A DNA stretch of 64,000 nucleotides from Candidatus Denitrolinea symbiosum (GTDB lineage Bacteria > Chloroflexota > Anaerolineae > Anaerolineales > Villigracilaceae): the NCBI GenBank assembly GCA_017312345.1, contig BLAA01000001.1:558001-622000 (forward strand), written 5' to 3'. Below the pieces are notes generated by a model. It had not been told where the DNA came from, did no database searches, and saw only the letters and a list, made by a program, of their open reading frames with translations. Positions 34,115 through 42,677 of this stretch are shown one piece after another. Numbering within the stretch: position 1 is the first letter of the stretch; every line of letters starts with the position of its first letter. A program made the translations under genes and the position numbers.

Positions 34115-36318
34115 TGGCCGACCAATTCTGTCCCAACTGCGGCATGCCCAACGCGGAAGAGCAGGAAGTCTGCTCGTTCTGCCAGCAGTCGCTGCGCGTG
34201 GACGCGGGCGCGGCAAGCATCCGTCCCGGCGAGACGCCCACCCGAAAGACCACCGCCGAACTGGAACCCATCCTGCCGGCCTGGCTGCGCGACGCCCGCG
34301 AGACCGCCCGCCGCGCCGACGCCGAGACCGCCGCAGAGGAGGCCCAGGCCGCCGCCGAAAACCCCGCGCCGAAGGAGGAAGTCCCCGACTTTTTAGCCGG
34401 GCTGGCCTCGGCCGCGCGCGACGACCAGGACGACGAACTCCCCGAATGGATGCGCGGCGCCGCGCCCTCTTCTGCCCCCGCGAAACCCGACAAGGAAGAG
34501 CAGGCCTTCCCGCGCCGCTCCGAAATCCGCTGGGGAGACGATCAATCGGACGAACTCGGCGGCATGGCGACCACGCCCGTCACGCCCGCGCCGGAAAGCG
34601 GCGACGCCCTGCTCCCCTGGATGCAGGCTCGCGACGGAGCCGCCTCCGACTCCGCCGGCCGCGAACCCTCGCAGCCGGTCACGCCGTTTTCGAACGGCGC
34701 CGTCGAACCTCCCCACACCGGCGAATTGACCGACTGGCTCGAACAGGCCGCCGCCCAACCTGCCGCGCCGGCCGAACCGTCCGCGCCCGCCTCGGAGGAA
34801 TCGCTCGACGACTGGCTCTCGAAGTTGCCGCGCGATGTGGAGATTCCCGCCGCCAGCGAGTCCCCTGCGTCTTTCGACGAGACGATAGACCTCCCCGACT
34901 GGATGAAACCCGCCGCGACGGAGGAAGTCTCCGCCGCGGACGCCGAACTTCCCGACTGGATGGCTTCCTTCCGTGAACAGAAGCCGTTCGCGCCGCCTGA
35001 GGTCTCTCCTCCCGAATCCGCCGAACAACCGCCAGCCGCCCCGGCCTTCGTCCCCGAAGCGGAACCGGCCGCCGAAACCCCAGCGAACGACCTGTTCTCC
35101 ATCGAAATGCCCGACTGGCTTTCGAACATCGCGCCCGTCGAAACTGAAGCGCCCGCGGCGGACGAATCCGCTCCCGACCAGCCCATCGCCCCGGCCGAAC
35201 TGCCCTCGTGGGTGCAGGCCATGCGCCCGGTCGAGACCGTCCTGCCCGACGCGCCGTCGGCGCAGGCCGCGGTCGAAGGTCCGCTGGAAGAGGCGGGGCC
35301 GCTGGCCGGACTGCGCGGCGTTCTGCCCTTCGTCGGCGGGATCGTCCAACCCGGCAAGCCGGTGGGACAGTCGTTCCGCCTCCAAGCCAGCCAGTCCCAG
35401 CAGGAGGACGCGTCCCTGCTCGGGCAATTGATCGCCGCCGAGACGCAGCCCAAGCCGCTGCGCGGCGCGAGACTCTTCCGTTCGCAGCGCGTCCTGCGCT
35501 GGGTCCTTTCGGCCCTGCTCATCTTGCTGGCAAGCGCCGCCATCCTTGGCCGCACGCAGGCCGTGCCGCTGCCCGCGGCGCTTTCGCCTGAGAGCGCGCT
35601 GGCGCTGCCCATTCTGGAATCCCTGCCGAACGACGCGCCGATTTTGATGATCTTCGACTACGACCCCGCGCTATCCGGGGAACTCGAAGCCGCCGCCGCG
35701 TCCTTCGTGGACCGTCTGCTGGGTCTGCGTTCCCCGCGCGTGACCGTCCTTTCGACCTCTCCCATCGGCCCGGCGCTGGCCGAGCGTTTCTTTGCCGCGA
35801 GCGTCGCGAGACAAAACTACCGTCCCGGACAGGACTACGTCAACCTGGGCTACCTGCCCGGCGGCGAGACCGGCATCCTGTCGTTCGCCGTCAACCCGCG
35901 CGCCGCGCTCCCCTCGCGCTCCTGGGACGCGCCCGCCGCGCAGGGCGTATCCCGCTTCTCGGACTACGCCGCGGTCGTCCTGCTCACCGACCAGGCCGAG
36001 ACCGCCCGCGCCTGGGTGGAGCAGACCGCCGCCCACCGCGCGGGACATCCCCTGATCGTCGTCGCCAGCGCGCAGGCCGCGCCCATGATCCAGCCCTACC
36101 TGCTTTCGAGACAGGTCAGCGCCCTCGTGAGCGGATTGCGCGACGGCGCGGCCTTCGAAGCCTCCAGCGAGACGGGCGGCCCCGTCCGCAAATATTGGGA
36201 CGCGTACAACTTCACGCTCACGCTCGCCGTCCTGCTCATGGCATTCGGCGGCTTGTGGAATCTCATTGCCGGCGCGCGCTCGCGCCGAGTTTCGGACGAG
36301 GCCCGACATGAATCCTGA
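34114..36318 (+). CDS. Zinc-ribbon protein with repeated PxW motifs and a membrane anchor
   Basis: 734 aa. Residues 1-30 form a zinc ribbon (CPNCGMPNAEEQEVCSFC). Residues about 40-400 are disordered, acidic and Ala/Pro-rich, and hold about ten copies of a short Trp motif: LPAWL, LPEWM, LLPWM, LTDWL, LDDWL, LPDWM (twice), MPDWL, LPSWV and a Phe version VPDFL. A membrane helix follows (WVLSALLILLASAAILG, about 470-490). Then comes an extracytoplasmic alpha/beta domain and a final helix (LTLAVLLMAFGGLWNLIAG). It looks like a scaffold joining cytoplasmic partners to the membrane. No enzyme motif seen. Confidence 0.82.
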   Translation: MADQFCPNCGMPNAEEQEVCSFCQQSLRVDAGAASIRPGETPTRKTTAELEPILPAWLRDARETARRADAETAAEEAQAAAENPAPKEEVPDFLAGLASAARDDQDDELPEWMRGAAPSSAPAKPDKEEQAFPRRSEIRWGDDQSDELGGMATTPVTPAPESGDALLPWMQARDGAASDSAGREPSQPVTPFSNGAVEPPHTGELTDWLEQAAAQPAAPAEPSAPASEESLDDWLSKLPRDVEIPAASESPASFDETIDLPDWMKPAATEEVSAADAELPDWMASFREQKPFAPPEVSPPESAEQPPAAPAFVPEAEPAAETPANDLFSIEMPDWLSNIAPVETEAPAADESAPDQPIAPAELPSWVQAMRPVETVLPDAPSAQAAVEGPLEEAGPLAGLRGVLPFVGGIVQPGKPVGQSFRLQASQSQQEDASLLGQLIAAETQPKPLRGARLFRSQRVLRWVLSALLILLASAAILGRTQAVPLPAALSPESALALPILESLPNDAPILMIFDYDPALSGELEAAAASFVDRLLGLRSPRVTVLSTSPIGPALAERFFAASVARQNYRPGQDYVNLGYLPGGETGILSFAVNPRAALPSRSWDAPAAQGVSRFSDYAAVVLLTDQAETARAWVEQTAAHRAGHPLIVVASAQAAPMIQPYLLSRQVSALVSGLRDGAAFEASSETGGPVRKYWDAYNFTLTLAVLLMAFGGLWNLIAGARSRRVSDEARHES

Positions 36319-36979
36319 ACTCATCTCCGGCATCGTCGGTTTCATCCTCACGCTGATGATCTTAAGTTACCTCGTCGGCGATAACGCCCTCTTCCGCTTC
36401 GCCGTGCATGTCTTCGTCGGCGTCTCGGCGGGATATGTGGCCGTGATCGCGCTTTACCAGGTCGTCATCCCCTACCTGGTTGCCCCGCTGATGAGCGCGC
36501 CCATGCTGGAACGCGGCCTCCTGCTGATCCCCCTGATTTTGAGCGTGTTGATGCTGATGAAGATCTCGCCGCGTCTCGGTCGTCTGGGCGGACCGGCCGT
36601 CGGCTACCTCGTCGGCGCGGGGACGGCGGTGGCGGTCGGCGGAGCCGTACTGGGGACGATCCTCCCGCAGGTCGGCGCGGCCGCCGAACCGTTCAATATC
36701 GCCGCCCTGATCCAGCGCGGCGTCAACCCGATCGAGTCGCTGTTGAACGGCGCGGTCATGCTGGTCGGCGCGGTCGCCACGCTGGCCTATTTCCACTTTG
36801 GCGCGCGCCGCGCCGAAGACGGTTCCGTCAAACGCGGCTTCCTGTTCGAAGCCTTCGCCTGGCTCGGGAAGTTGTTCGTGGCCCTCACGCTCGGCGCGCT
36901 GTTCGCGGGCGTCTATAGCGCCGCGCTGTCCGCGCTGGTGGAACGCGTTCATTCCCTGTTCTCCATTTTTGGATTCTGA
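36308..36979 (+). CDS. Second multi-pass membrane protein of the operon
   Basis: 223 aa with about six helices (ISGIVGFILTLMILSYLVG, VFVGVSAGYVAVIALYQVV, LLLIPLILSVLMLMKIS and others). The MKISPRLGRLGGPAVGYLVG segment is conserved-looking. Start at 36308 overlaps the preceding stop by 11 nt; an upstream in-frame ATG exists but would overlap more. The next gene follows after 2 nt. Function unknown. Confidence 0.82.
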   Translation: MNPELISGIVGFILTLMILSYLVGDNALFRFAVHVFVGVSAGYVAVIALYQVVIPYLVAPLMSAPMLERGLLLIPLILSVLMLMKISPRLGRLGGPAVGYLVGAGTAVAVGGAVLGTILPQVGAAAEPFNIAALIQRGVNPIESLLNGAVMLVGAVATLAYFHFGARRAEDGSVKRGFLFEAFAWLGKLFVALTLGALFAGVYSAALSALVERVHSLFSIFGF

Positions 36980-36981
36980 TT

Positions 36982-38727
36982 ATGCCGATCTCATTGACGG
37001 ACGACCATTCCCTGCTGGCTGTGGACGTTGGCGCCACGACCACGCGGGCCGCGCTTTTCGACGTGGTGGAGGGCGGCTACCGCTTCCTCGCGGTGGGACA
37101 GGCCCCCAGCACAGCCGAAGCGCCCTTCAAAGACATCGGCCTCGGCGTGCGCGCCGCCATCGAAAACATCCAGTCCATCACGGGGCGGACTTTTCTCGAC
37201 GCGGACCGCAAATTGATCTCGCCGTCCCGCGCCGACGGTTCGGGCGTGGACCTGTTCACGGCCACGCTTTCGGCCGGGCCGTCCATCCGAACCGTCATCG
37301 TCGGTCTGCTCGCCGACGTCTCGCTCGAATCGGCCCGCCGCCTCGCGGAGACCGCCTACGGCCGCGTCGTCGAAAGTCTCAGCCTGGCAGACCGCCGCCG
37401 CCCCGACGAGCAGATAGACGCCATCCTGCGCGCCCGCCCGGACCTGATCGTGCTGGCCGGCGGGACGGACGGCGGCGCGTCGCGCTCCGTCCACATGATG
37501 CTCGACACAGCGGGACTGGCCTGCTACCTCATGCCAAAAGAGAAACGTCCCGCCATTTTATTCGCCGGAAACAACAGCCTCGCCGACGACGTGAAGCGGC
37601 TGCTGGAAAGCCTGACGCCCGCCCTGCACTTCAGCCCGAACCTGCGTCCCTCGCTGGACGTGGAAGACCTCGACCCGGCCATGAGCGAGCTCTCGCAAAT
37701 CGTCACCGGCATCCGCCGCGGACAGTTGCGCGGCGTGGACGAACTGGAGGCCTGGTCGAACGGACACGTCTTCCCCACAGCCTACGCCACCGGGCGTATG
37801 ACGCGCTTCCTCAGCCGCCTGACCGGCGCTTCCGGCGGCGTGTTGAGCGTAACCCTCGGCGCCTCCGCCGCGAGCGTGGCCGCGGGCTTCAACGGCGACC
37901 TGTGCCTGCGCGTGTACCCGCAATACGGACTGGGCGAAAACCTGGCCGCCCTCGCCCAAAACACGGACCTGGACGAACTCATCCGCTGGCTCTCGCTGGA
38001 CATCCACCAAAACAGCGTGCGCGACGCCATCTATCAACGCTCGCTGTATCCGTCCACCGTGCCGGCCACGCCCGAGGAACGCGCCATCTCGCAGGCGTTG
38101 GCGCGTCACACCCTGCATTTAGCCGTGCGCGCCGCCCAGCGCGACTTCCCGCCCGCGGCGCGGTCCGACCTCCTGCCGGCCTTTGAATTCATCTTCGCCA
38201 GCGGCGCGGCCCTCACCGACGGCGCTACGCCCGGCCAGAACCTGCTCCTGCTCTTAGACGCCCTCCAGCCGACGGGCGTCACCCAGGCGATGCTCGACCG
38301 CAACAACCTCCTGCCCCTGCTGGGCGCGGCCGCCGATTTGAATCAACTCCTGCCGGTGCAGGCGTTGGAATCCGGCGCGTTCCTGAACCTCGGCACGACG
38401 GTTTCGGTCGTCAGCGCCGCCTCGCACGGCGCTCCGGTCCTGCGGGCGCGCCTGAGATACGCCGATCGCAACGAAGCCAACATCGAAGTCAAGCGCGGCG
38501 CTTTGGAATTGCTCCCGCTTGGGGCCGGGGAGGCGGCCAAACTCACCCTGCAGCCGCTCCACCGCGCCGACGTGGGATTCGGCCCCGGCCGCGGCCAGAC
38601 CATCACCGTCCACGGAGGCGCGCTGGGACTGGTCATCGACGCGCGCGGCCGCCCGCTGCAATTGCCGTCCGACGCGGTGCGCCGCCGCGAGCTCTTCAAA
38701 AAATGGCTGTGGACGCTGGGAGGCTAA
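36982..38727 (+). CDS. GlmL-like (glutamate mutase L family) ASKHA ATPase
   Basis: 581 aa. The phosphate-1 loop LLAVDVGATTTRAALFDVV and the later VLAGGTDGGASRSVHMML and FAGNNSLADDVKRLLE blocks match the glutamate mutase MutL/GlmL family, an ASKHA-fold group distinct from mismatch-repair MutL. In clostridia the protein neighbours the B12 mutase GlmES, but no mutase subunits are here; instead it lies inside a membrane-protein operon. I infer it acts as the ATPase or switch of that complex. It is followed after 2 nt by the next gene with GGGAGG in its end. Confidence 0.85.
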   Translation: MPISLTDDHSLLAVDVGATTTRAALFDVVEGGYRFLAVGQAPSTAEAPFKDIGLGVRAAIENIQSITGRTFLDADRKLISPSRADGSGVDLFTATLSAGPSIRTVIVGLLADVSLESARRLAETAYGRVVESLSLADRRRPDEQIDAILRARPDLIVLAGGTDGGASRSVHMMLDTAGLACYLMPKEKRPAILFAGNNSLADDVKRLLESLTPALHFSPNLRPSLDVEDLDPAMSELSQIVTGIRRGQLRGVDELEAWSNGHVFPTAYATGRMTRFLSRLTGASGGVLSVTLGASAASVAAGFNGDLCLRVYPQYGLGENLAALAQNTDLDELIRWLSLDIHQNSVRDAIYQRSLYPSTVPATPEERAISQALARHTLHLAVRAAQRDFPPAARSDLLPAFEFIFASGAALTDGATPGQNLLLLLDALQPTGVTQAMLDRNNLLPLLGAAADLNQLLPVQALESGAFLNLGTTVSVVSAASHGAPVLRARLRYADRNEANIEVKRGALELLPLGAGEAAKLTLQPLHRADVGFGPGRGQTITVHGGALGLVIDARGRPLQLPSDAVRRRELFKKWLWTLGG

Positions 38728-38729
38728 CC

Positions 38730-39785
38730 ATGCTTGCGCCGGTCACACACATTCTTGCGCTAACCGCCATCCAACGGGAACGTCTCCTGCCCGTGCCGGG
38801 CGTCGTCAACGCGCGGATCAACCAGCGCGTCTCGGCCAGCGACGTGGTGGCCGAAGCCCACTGGGCGCGCGAACACGTTTTGATCGACGTGGCGCGCAAA
38901 CTGGGCGTCGCGTCCGCCGTGGCCGACCGCCTGATCCGCTGCGCGGAGGGCGACCAGGTGGTCGCCAACGCGCTGATCGCCAGCGGGAAAGGCGTGTTCC
39001 CGCGCGAAGTCCGCGCCCCGCGCGATGGCCGCGTGGCCGTGGTGGGCGGGGGCCGCGTCCTGCTCGAAGTCGGCGAGGTGAACGTGGAACTGCGCGCCGG
39101 GCTGCCGGGCCAGGTGACGCAGATAGTCCCCGACCGCGGCGTTGTCATCCAGACCGCCGGGGCGCTCGTCCAGGGCGTCTGGGGCAACGGGCGCATCGAC
39201 GCCGGCCAGTTGATCAACCTGATGGAGAAACCCGATTCCGAATTCGACGCCGGGCGGCTGGACGTGAGCCTGCGCGGGTTCGTCATCCTCGGCGGGGCGG
39301 CCGGCAAAGCCGAGGCGCTGCGGGCCGCGGCCGAACTGCCCGTGCGCGGACTCATCCTCTCCAGCCTGCATCCCGCGCTCATCCCGACGGCGCTGCAAAT
39401 GCGCTATCCTATTTTGGTGATGGACGGCTTCGGCAAACTGCCGATGAACTCCGCCGCCTACCGCCTGTTAAGCACCAACGTCAACCGCGAGGCCACCGTC
39501 AACGCCGAGACGTTCGACCGCTATAGCGGCGCGCGCCCCGAGGCGATCATCCCCCTGCCGGTGGCATCGGAACCCGCGCCGCCTCTGGATGTGGAGGAGT
39601 TTGCCGCCGGCCAGCAGGCGCGCCTGCGCGCCGCGCCGCATTACGGAGCGATCGCCTCCATCGTCCGCCTGCTGCCCGGGCTGACGACCCTGCCGAGCGG
39701 ATTGCGCGCGCCCGCCGCGGAAGTCCGCCTCGAAGCGGGCGGCGAGACCATTGTCCCTCTGGCAAATTTGGAAGTTGTGGGATAA
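38730..39785 (+). CDS. Operon protein with a barrel-sandwich-like segment
   Basis: 351 aa, soluble. A central segment (about residues 85-160) reads VRAPRDGRVAVVGGGRVLLE, then QVTQIVPDRGVVIQTAGALV, like the barrel-sandwich hybrid folds of RnfC or lipoyl-type domains. A following Rossmann-like part has FVILGGAAGKAEALRAAAEL and YPILVMDGFGKLPMNSAAYR. A KOW-like beta stretch ends it. Start at 38730 follows GGGAGG by 6 nt; an in-frame ATG at 38703 would sit inside the GlmL-like gene. Last gene of the compact operon. Function unknown. Confidence 0.8.
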   Translation: MLAPVTHILALTAIQRERLLPVPGVVNARINQRVSASDVVAEAHWAREHVLIDVARKLGVASAVADRLIRCAEGDQVVANALIASGKGVFPREVRAPRDGRVAVVGGGRVLLEVGEVNVELRAGLPGQVTQIVPDRGVVIQTAGALVQGVWGNGRIDAGQLINLMEKPDSEFDAGRLDVSLRGFVILGGAAGKAEALRAAAELPVRGLILSSLHPALIPTALQMRYPILVMDGFGKLPMNSAAYRLLSTNVNREATVNAETFDRYSGARPEAIIPLPVASEPAPPLDVEEFAAGQQARLRAAPHYGAIASIVRLLPGLTTLPSGLRAPAAEVRLEAGGETIVPLANLEVVG

Positions 39786-39835
39786 TTATGCTATCATTCA
39801 ATGAAACTGGACAACGCGCAAGAGGAGAGTGACCC

Positions 39836-40387
39836 ATGTATGAAGGCGACGACCTGGACACCCTGGAAGACGAAAATCCCCCGGAAGAATCGGGGAACCG
39901 CGCCTTCCTGATTGTGGCCGCGATCTTAGGCGGGATTGTCTTTCTGTCCATTGCATGTCTGGCTGTGTATGGCCTGTATGTGTTGCCGCGCCAAAAACAG
40001 GCGGCCGTAAACCAGCAAAACACGCTGGTGGCGCAGAACTTGCAAGTGAACGAGGCCTTGACGCAAAAAGCCGTCTCGGACGCGCTTTCTCAAACGCCGG
40101 CCGCCACCGCGACCCTCGAACCGACCGCCACGCCTCTCATCCCGCCGTCCACGACCACCCCTGAAGCCGCCACCGACACGCCCGACCCGCAAACGGCCAC
40201 CGTCGCCGCGGCGTTGACCCAGGCCGCGCAAGCCCAATTGACGGTGACCGCCATGCCGACTACCACGCAGCTGCCCAACACCGGCTTCTTCGACGACGCC
40301 GGCGCGCCGGGACTCTTTGTGATGGCGCTGGCGCTGGTCGTCGTCATTCTGCTGGCGCGCAGGCTGCGGACTTCGCCGACCAAATAG
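39836..40387 (+). CDS. Surface protein with LPXTG-type sorting signal
   Basis: 183 aa. N-terminal acidic 20 residues, a membrane helix at about 23-49 (FLIVAAILGGIVFLSIACLA), then a Thr/Ala/Pro-rich linker. A C-terminal sorting signal follows: LPNTG at 146-150, a hydrophobic helix (LFVMALALVVVILLA) and the positive tail RRLRTSPTK. AGAGGAG precedes the ATG. It lies 50 nt after the GlmL-type operon and may share its transcript, ending at a very strong terminator. The acidic N-terminus before the first helix is unusual for a sortase substrate. Confidence 0.8.
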   Translation: MYEGDDLDTLEDENPPEESGNRAFLIVAAILGGIVFLSIACLAVYGLYVLPRQKQAAVNQQNTLVAQNLQVNEALTQKAVSDALSQTPAATATLEPTATPLIPPSTTTPEAATDTPDPQTATVAAALTQAAQAQLTVTAMPTTTQLPNTGFFDDAGAPGLFVMALALVVVILLARRLRTSPTK

Positions 40388-40408
40388 AACATATCCAAAA
40401 TTAAAATC

Positions 40409-40446
40409 AACGGGACGGCAGTCAATCTGCCGTCCCGTTTTTTTTA
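40409..40446 (+). terminator. Strong terminator ending the GlmL-type operon region
   Basis: Perfect 13-bp stem AACGGGACGGCAG / CTGCCGTCCCGTT, 5-nt loop, eight T after it. Confidence 0.96.
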
Positions 40447-40450
40447 TCAT

Positions 40451-41188
40451 TCATTCAATGTTTGGAGTTTCATCGGAATTTATTTTGTAGATGCCGCCCG
40501 GCTCGGCAATTTTTCGCGAACCATCGGGGGATGGAGGAAAAACGATCTTATCAACCAAAAATTTCCCGATTGTGTCGTAATCCAGCATGTATTTTGGAGG
40601 GCGCGGCTTGCCGTTACTATTTCGTCCCTGGTGATGAATGCCAAGAGCAGATCTGTTTTTTGAGGTCACAACCAGAAATAATATTTCGACAAGTTCCGCC
40701 TTCGTTTTTCTGTAACGCGATACGCTGGTTCTTTGTTCGCGATCAATTTCGTATTTTGATTTGCCTCCTTTTAATTTTCCGTGCCATTTTTGAAACGACC
40801 TGTTCATATCGTTGTATTCGACATCGCACAGGGCGATAACAAGTCCGTGCGCGCCATACTGTTTGATGCTCCAATCCATTGCTTCCGAGTCGTTTAGAAT
40901 TGACCGGTGATCATCTGATTTTAGAGCCTTGGCTTTCAAATCCCAATTGATTGTCCCTTTGAAGTCGAAACATGCTGTTTTGACTCTTCCAAATTTGTCG
41001 CCAGGAATTAAAAACGATCCTGCCAATTTCTCAAACGCGATGTACTCAAAATAGAACCCCCACCACTCCATTTGCCGCCAATTGAAATTTGCCGCTTTTA
41101 GTTCCAATACACTTTTTCGCCCGTCCCAAAAGACAGGAAAGTCATTCAGCAGGTTCTTTGCCAATAGAATATCACGTTTCACCGTCAT
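40451..41188 (-). CDS. Putative restriction endonuclease (partner of the m4C methyltransferase)
   Basis: 245 aa, starting MTVKRDILLAKNLLNDFPVF. A possible PD-(D/E)xK core is visible: ELKAANFNW, then FDFKGTINWDLKAKALKSDD (D...KAK pattern). It is called a nuclease mainly because its start lies 9 nt after the stop of a type II-like DNA methyltransferase, and because its A+T content and codon use are foreign to the region. A second methyl-sensitive role is possible. Recognition sequence cannot be inferred. Confidence 0.65.
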   Translation of the reverse strand: MTVKRDILLAKNLLNDFPVFWDGRKSVLELKAANFNWRQMEWWGFYFEYIAFEKLAGSFLIPGDKFGRVKTACFDFKGTINWDLKAKALKSDDHRSILNDSEAMDWSIKQYGAHGLVIALCDVEYNDMNRSFQKWHGKLKGGKSKYEIDREQRTSVSRYRKTKAELVEILFLVVTSKNRSALGIHHQGRNSNGKPRPPKYMLDYDTIGKFLVDKIVFPPSPDGSRKIAEPGGIYKINSDETPNIE

Positions 41189-41197
41189 GTCATCTCC

Positions 41198-42097
41198 TTA
41201 AAACAACTTTTGCTGGGATCGAAACTCACTCTCGATCCGCCTGCGCGCGATCTCACAATATTCGTTGCTAACCTCAATTCCGATATATTTGCGATCGTTG
41301 TTGTGCGCCATGACGCATGTTGTACCGCTACCGCACATGGGATCCAAAACAACATCGCCCGGTTCAGAAAAGCATAAGATCAGATCCTCGGCAAGTTTGT
41401 CTGGAAATGTAGCGGGATGTTGAAGCTTTAACCGATTGCCTTCCGTATTGCTCGTTGAATATTGCCAGACCGTCCCCCGACATTTCATCGGGTTTACTGC
41501 TTTTGGCTCGATCGTTTTGAAACCGCCGTTTGTCAGCCTATCCGTTCCCGAATAGATTTTACCTGCATGTTTACTAGGCACCATAAGGTGTTCTTTATGA
41601 AAAGTCTTGGGGCGATCTCCCTTGAAGAAAATCAAAATATATTCATGATCCACTCGAAAACGCTGATTCCACCATGCGCCCGGGTTGCCATCACGTTTAT
41701 ATATCACGCTTTCAAAAAGTTTCCACCCGGCCTCGTCCACCCAATTGACAGCCAGTCGAAATGACGTGAGCGATTTTGCAAAGTTCTTTGTCCCATCGCC
41801 GATAACCACAATAGCCGCTCCGCCGTCCTTTGTGATCCTGTATAGATGTTTGCCGAGCTTTTCGAAATCAAAAGACCAATTTTTTTTATAATCTCGAATT
41901 CCATCATAGGGCGGGGAAAAAACGATTAGATCTATGACATTATCAGGGAAAGTTGAAAGCAGTTCCAAACAATCGCCATTTAAAATTTGATCCAGGTTTA
42001 ATTTGGCGGCCTGACTGCTGTTTTCACGAGCCGTATCCTGTAATTTTTTTTGTTTGATGGAATATGCAATTTGGGCTTGTTCTTTTACTTTTCTCAT
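41198..42097 (-). CDS. DNA methyltransferase, beta class, N4-cytosine type
   Basis: 299-aa modification enzyme. Catalytic motif IV SPPYDG is at residues 61-66 (the SPPY form favours N4-cytosine). The SAM motif DPMCGSGTTCVMAHNNDR follows near 254, giving the IV-before-I order of the beta class. The region between (NPGAWWNQRFRVDHEYILIF) fits target recognition. A TAAAAT box ends 6 nt before the ATG, so it is probably leaderless. Co-directional nuclease-like gene follows. A+T-rich, so likely transferred as an R-M cassette. Confidence 0.92.
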   Translation of the reverse strand: MRKVKEQAQIAYSIKQKKLQDTARENSSQAAKLNLDQILNGDCLELLSTFPDNVIDLIVFSPPYDGIRDYKKNWSFDFEKLGKHLYRITKDGGAAIVVIGDGTKNFAKSLTSFRLAVNWVDEAGWKLFESVIYKRDGNPGAWWNQRFRVDHEYILIFFKGDRPKTFHKEHLMVPSKHAGKIYSGTDRLTNGGFKTIEPKAVNPMKCRGTVWQYSTSNTEGNRLKLQHPATFPDKLAEDLILCFSEPGDVVLDPMCGSGTTCVMAHNNDRKYIGIEVSNEYCEIARRRIESEFRSQQKLF

Positions 42098-42133
42098 GCC
42101 TGTATTTTACCTTCAACCCAGCATAAAGTATCC

Positions 42134-42595
42134 TTAACCCGCCGCTTTCTTCACCAGCGCGGCGATCCTGGTCTCTTCGGCGGCGGTCAACTTTTCCAGC
42201 GCGAAGGCGACCGGCCACATCGCGCCTTCGTCAAGATGCGCGTCGTGCTGGAAACCGAGCGTCGCATACCTTGTGTTGAATTTTCCCGCGGACTGGAAAA
42301 AGCAGACCACCTTCCCGTCCTTATTGGCATAGGCAGGCATCCCATACCAGGTCTTCGGCAGGAGGGACGGCGCGCTGGCTTTGACGATCTCATGGAGCCG
42401 CTTCGCCATGGAACGGTCCGGCTCCGTCATCGCGGCAATCGCCGCCAGCACGGCCTTTTCCCCGGCTTCCCTGTCTTTGCTGGCGCGCTCTTCCGCCTTC
42501 AGTTCTTTGGCGCGTTCCCGCATCGCGGCTTTTTCTTCATCCGTAAATCCCGCAGATTTATTCTCGGGCTTTTGTGCGCTTTTCTTCGGACTCAT
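42134..42595 (-). CDS. DUF1801-family protein
   Basis: 153 aa: a Lys-rich helical N-terminus ([20 protein letters not shown]) followed by a DUF1801 (YdhG-like) domain with [20 protein letters not shown] and [20 protein letters not shown]. Start at 42595 follows AAAGGAG by 7 nt; an earlier in-frame ATG lies inside that site. Some relatives are implicated in metal handling or surfactin-like regulation, but no function is firm. Confidence 0.85.
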   Translation of the reverse strand: MSPKKSAQKPENKSAGFTDEEKAAMRERAKELKAEERASKDREAGEKAVLAAIAAMTEPDRSMAKRLHEIVKASAPSLLPKTWYGMPAYANKDGKVVCFFQSAGKFNTRYATLGFQHDAHLDEGAMWPVAFALEKLTAAEETRIAALVKKAAG

Positions 42596-42677
42596 GGAAA
42601 TCTCCTTTGGCAATTGACTTTTAAATCGAAATTCGCTCGCCCAAAACGGGCGGATGGAGCCACTCTAACCAGCGCGG

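Noticed and set aside
34393-35612. Gly/Arg- and Ser/Ala-rich minus frames in the zinc-ribbon gene
   Set aside because: Shadows of the biased Asp/Ala/Pro coding region.
36982-38727. A second mismatch-repair MutL
   Set aside because: The name MutL is shared, but motifs are of the glutamate-mutase GlmL ASKHA family, not GHKL ATPases.
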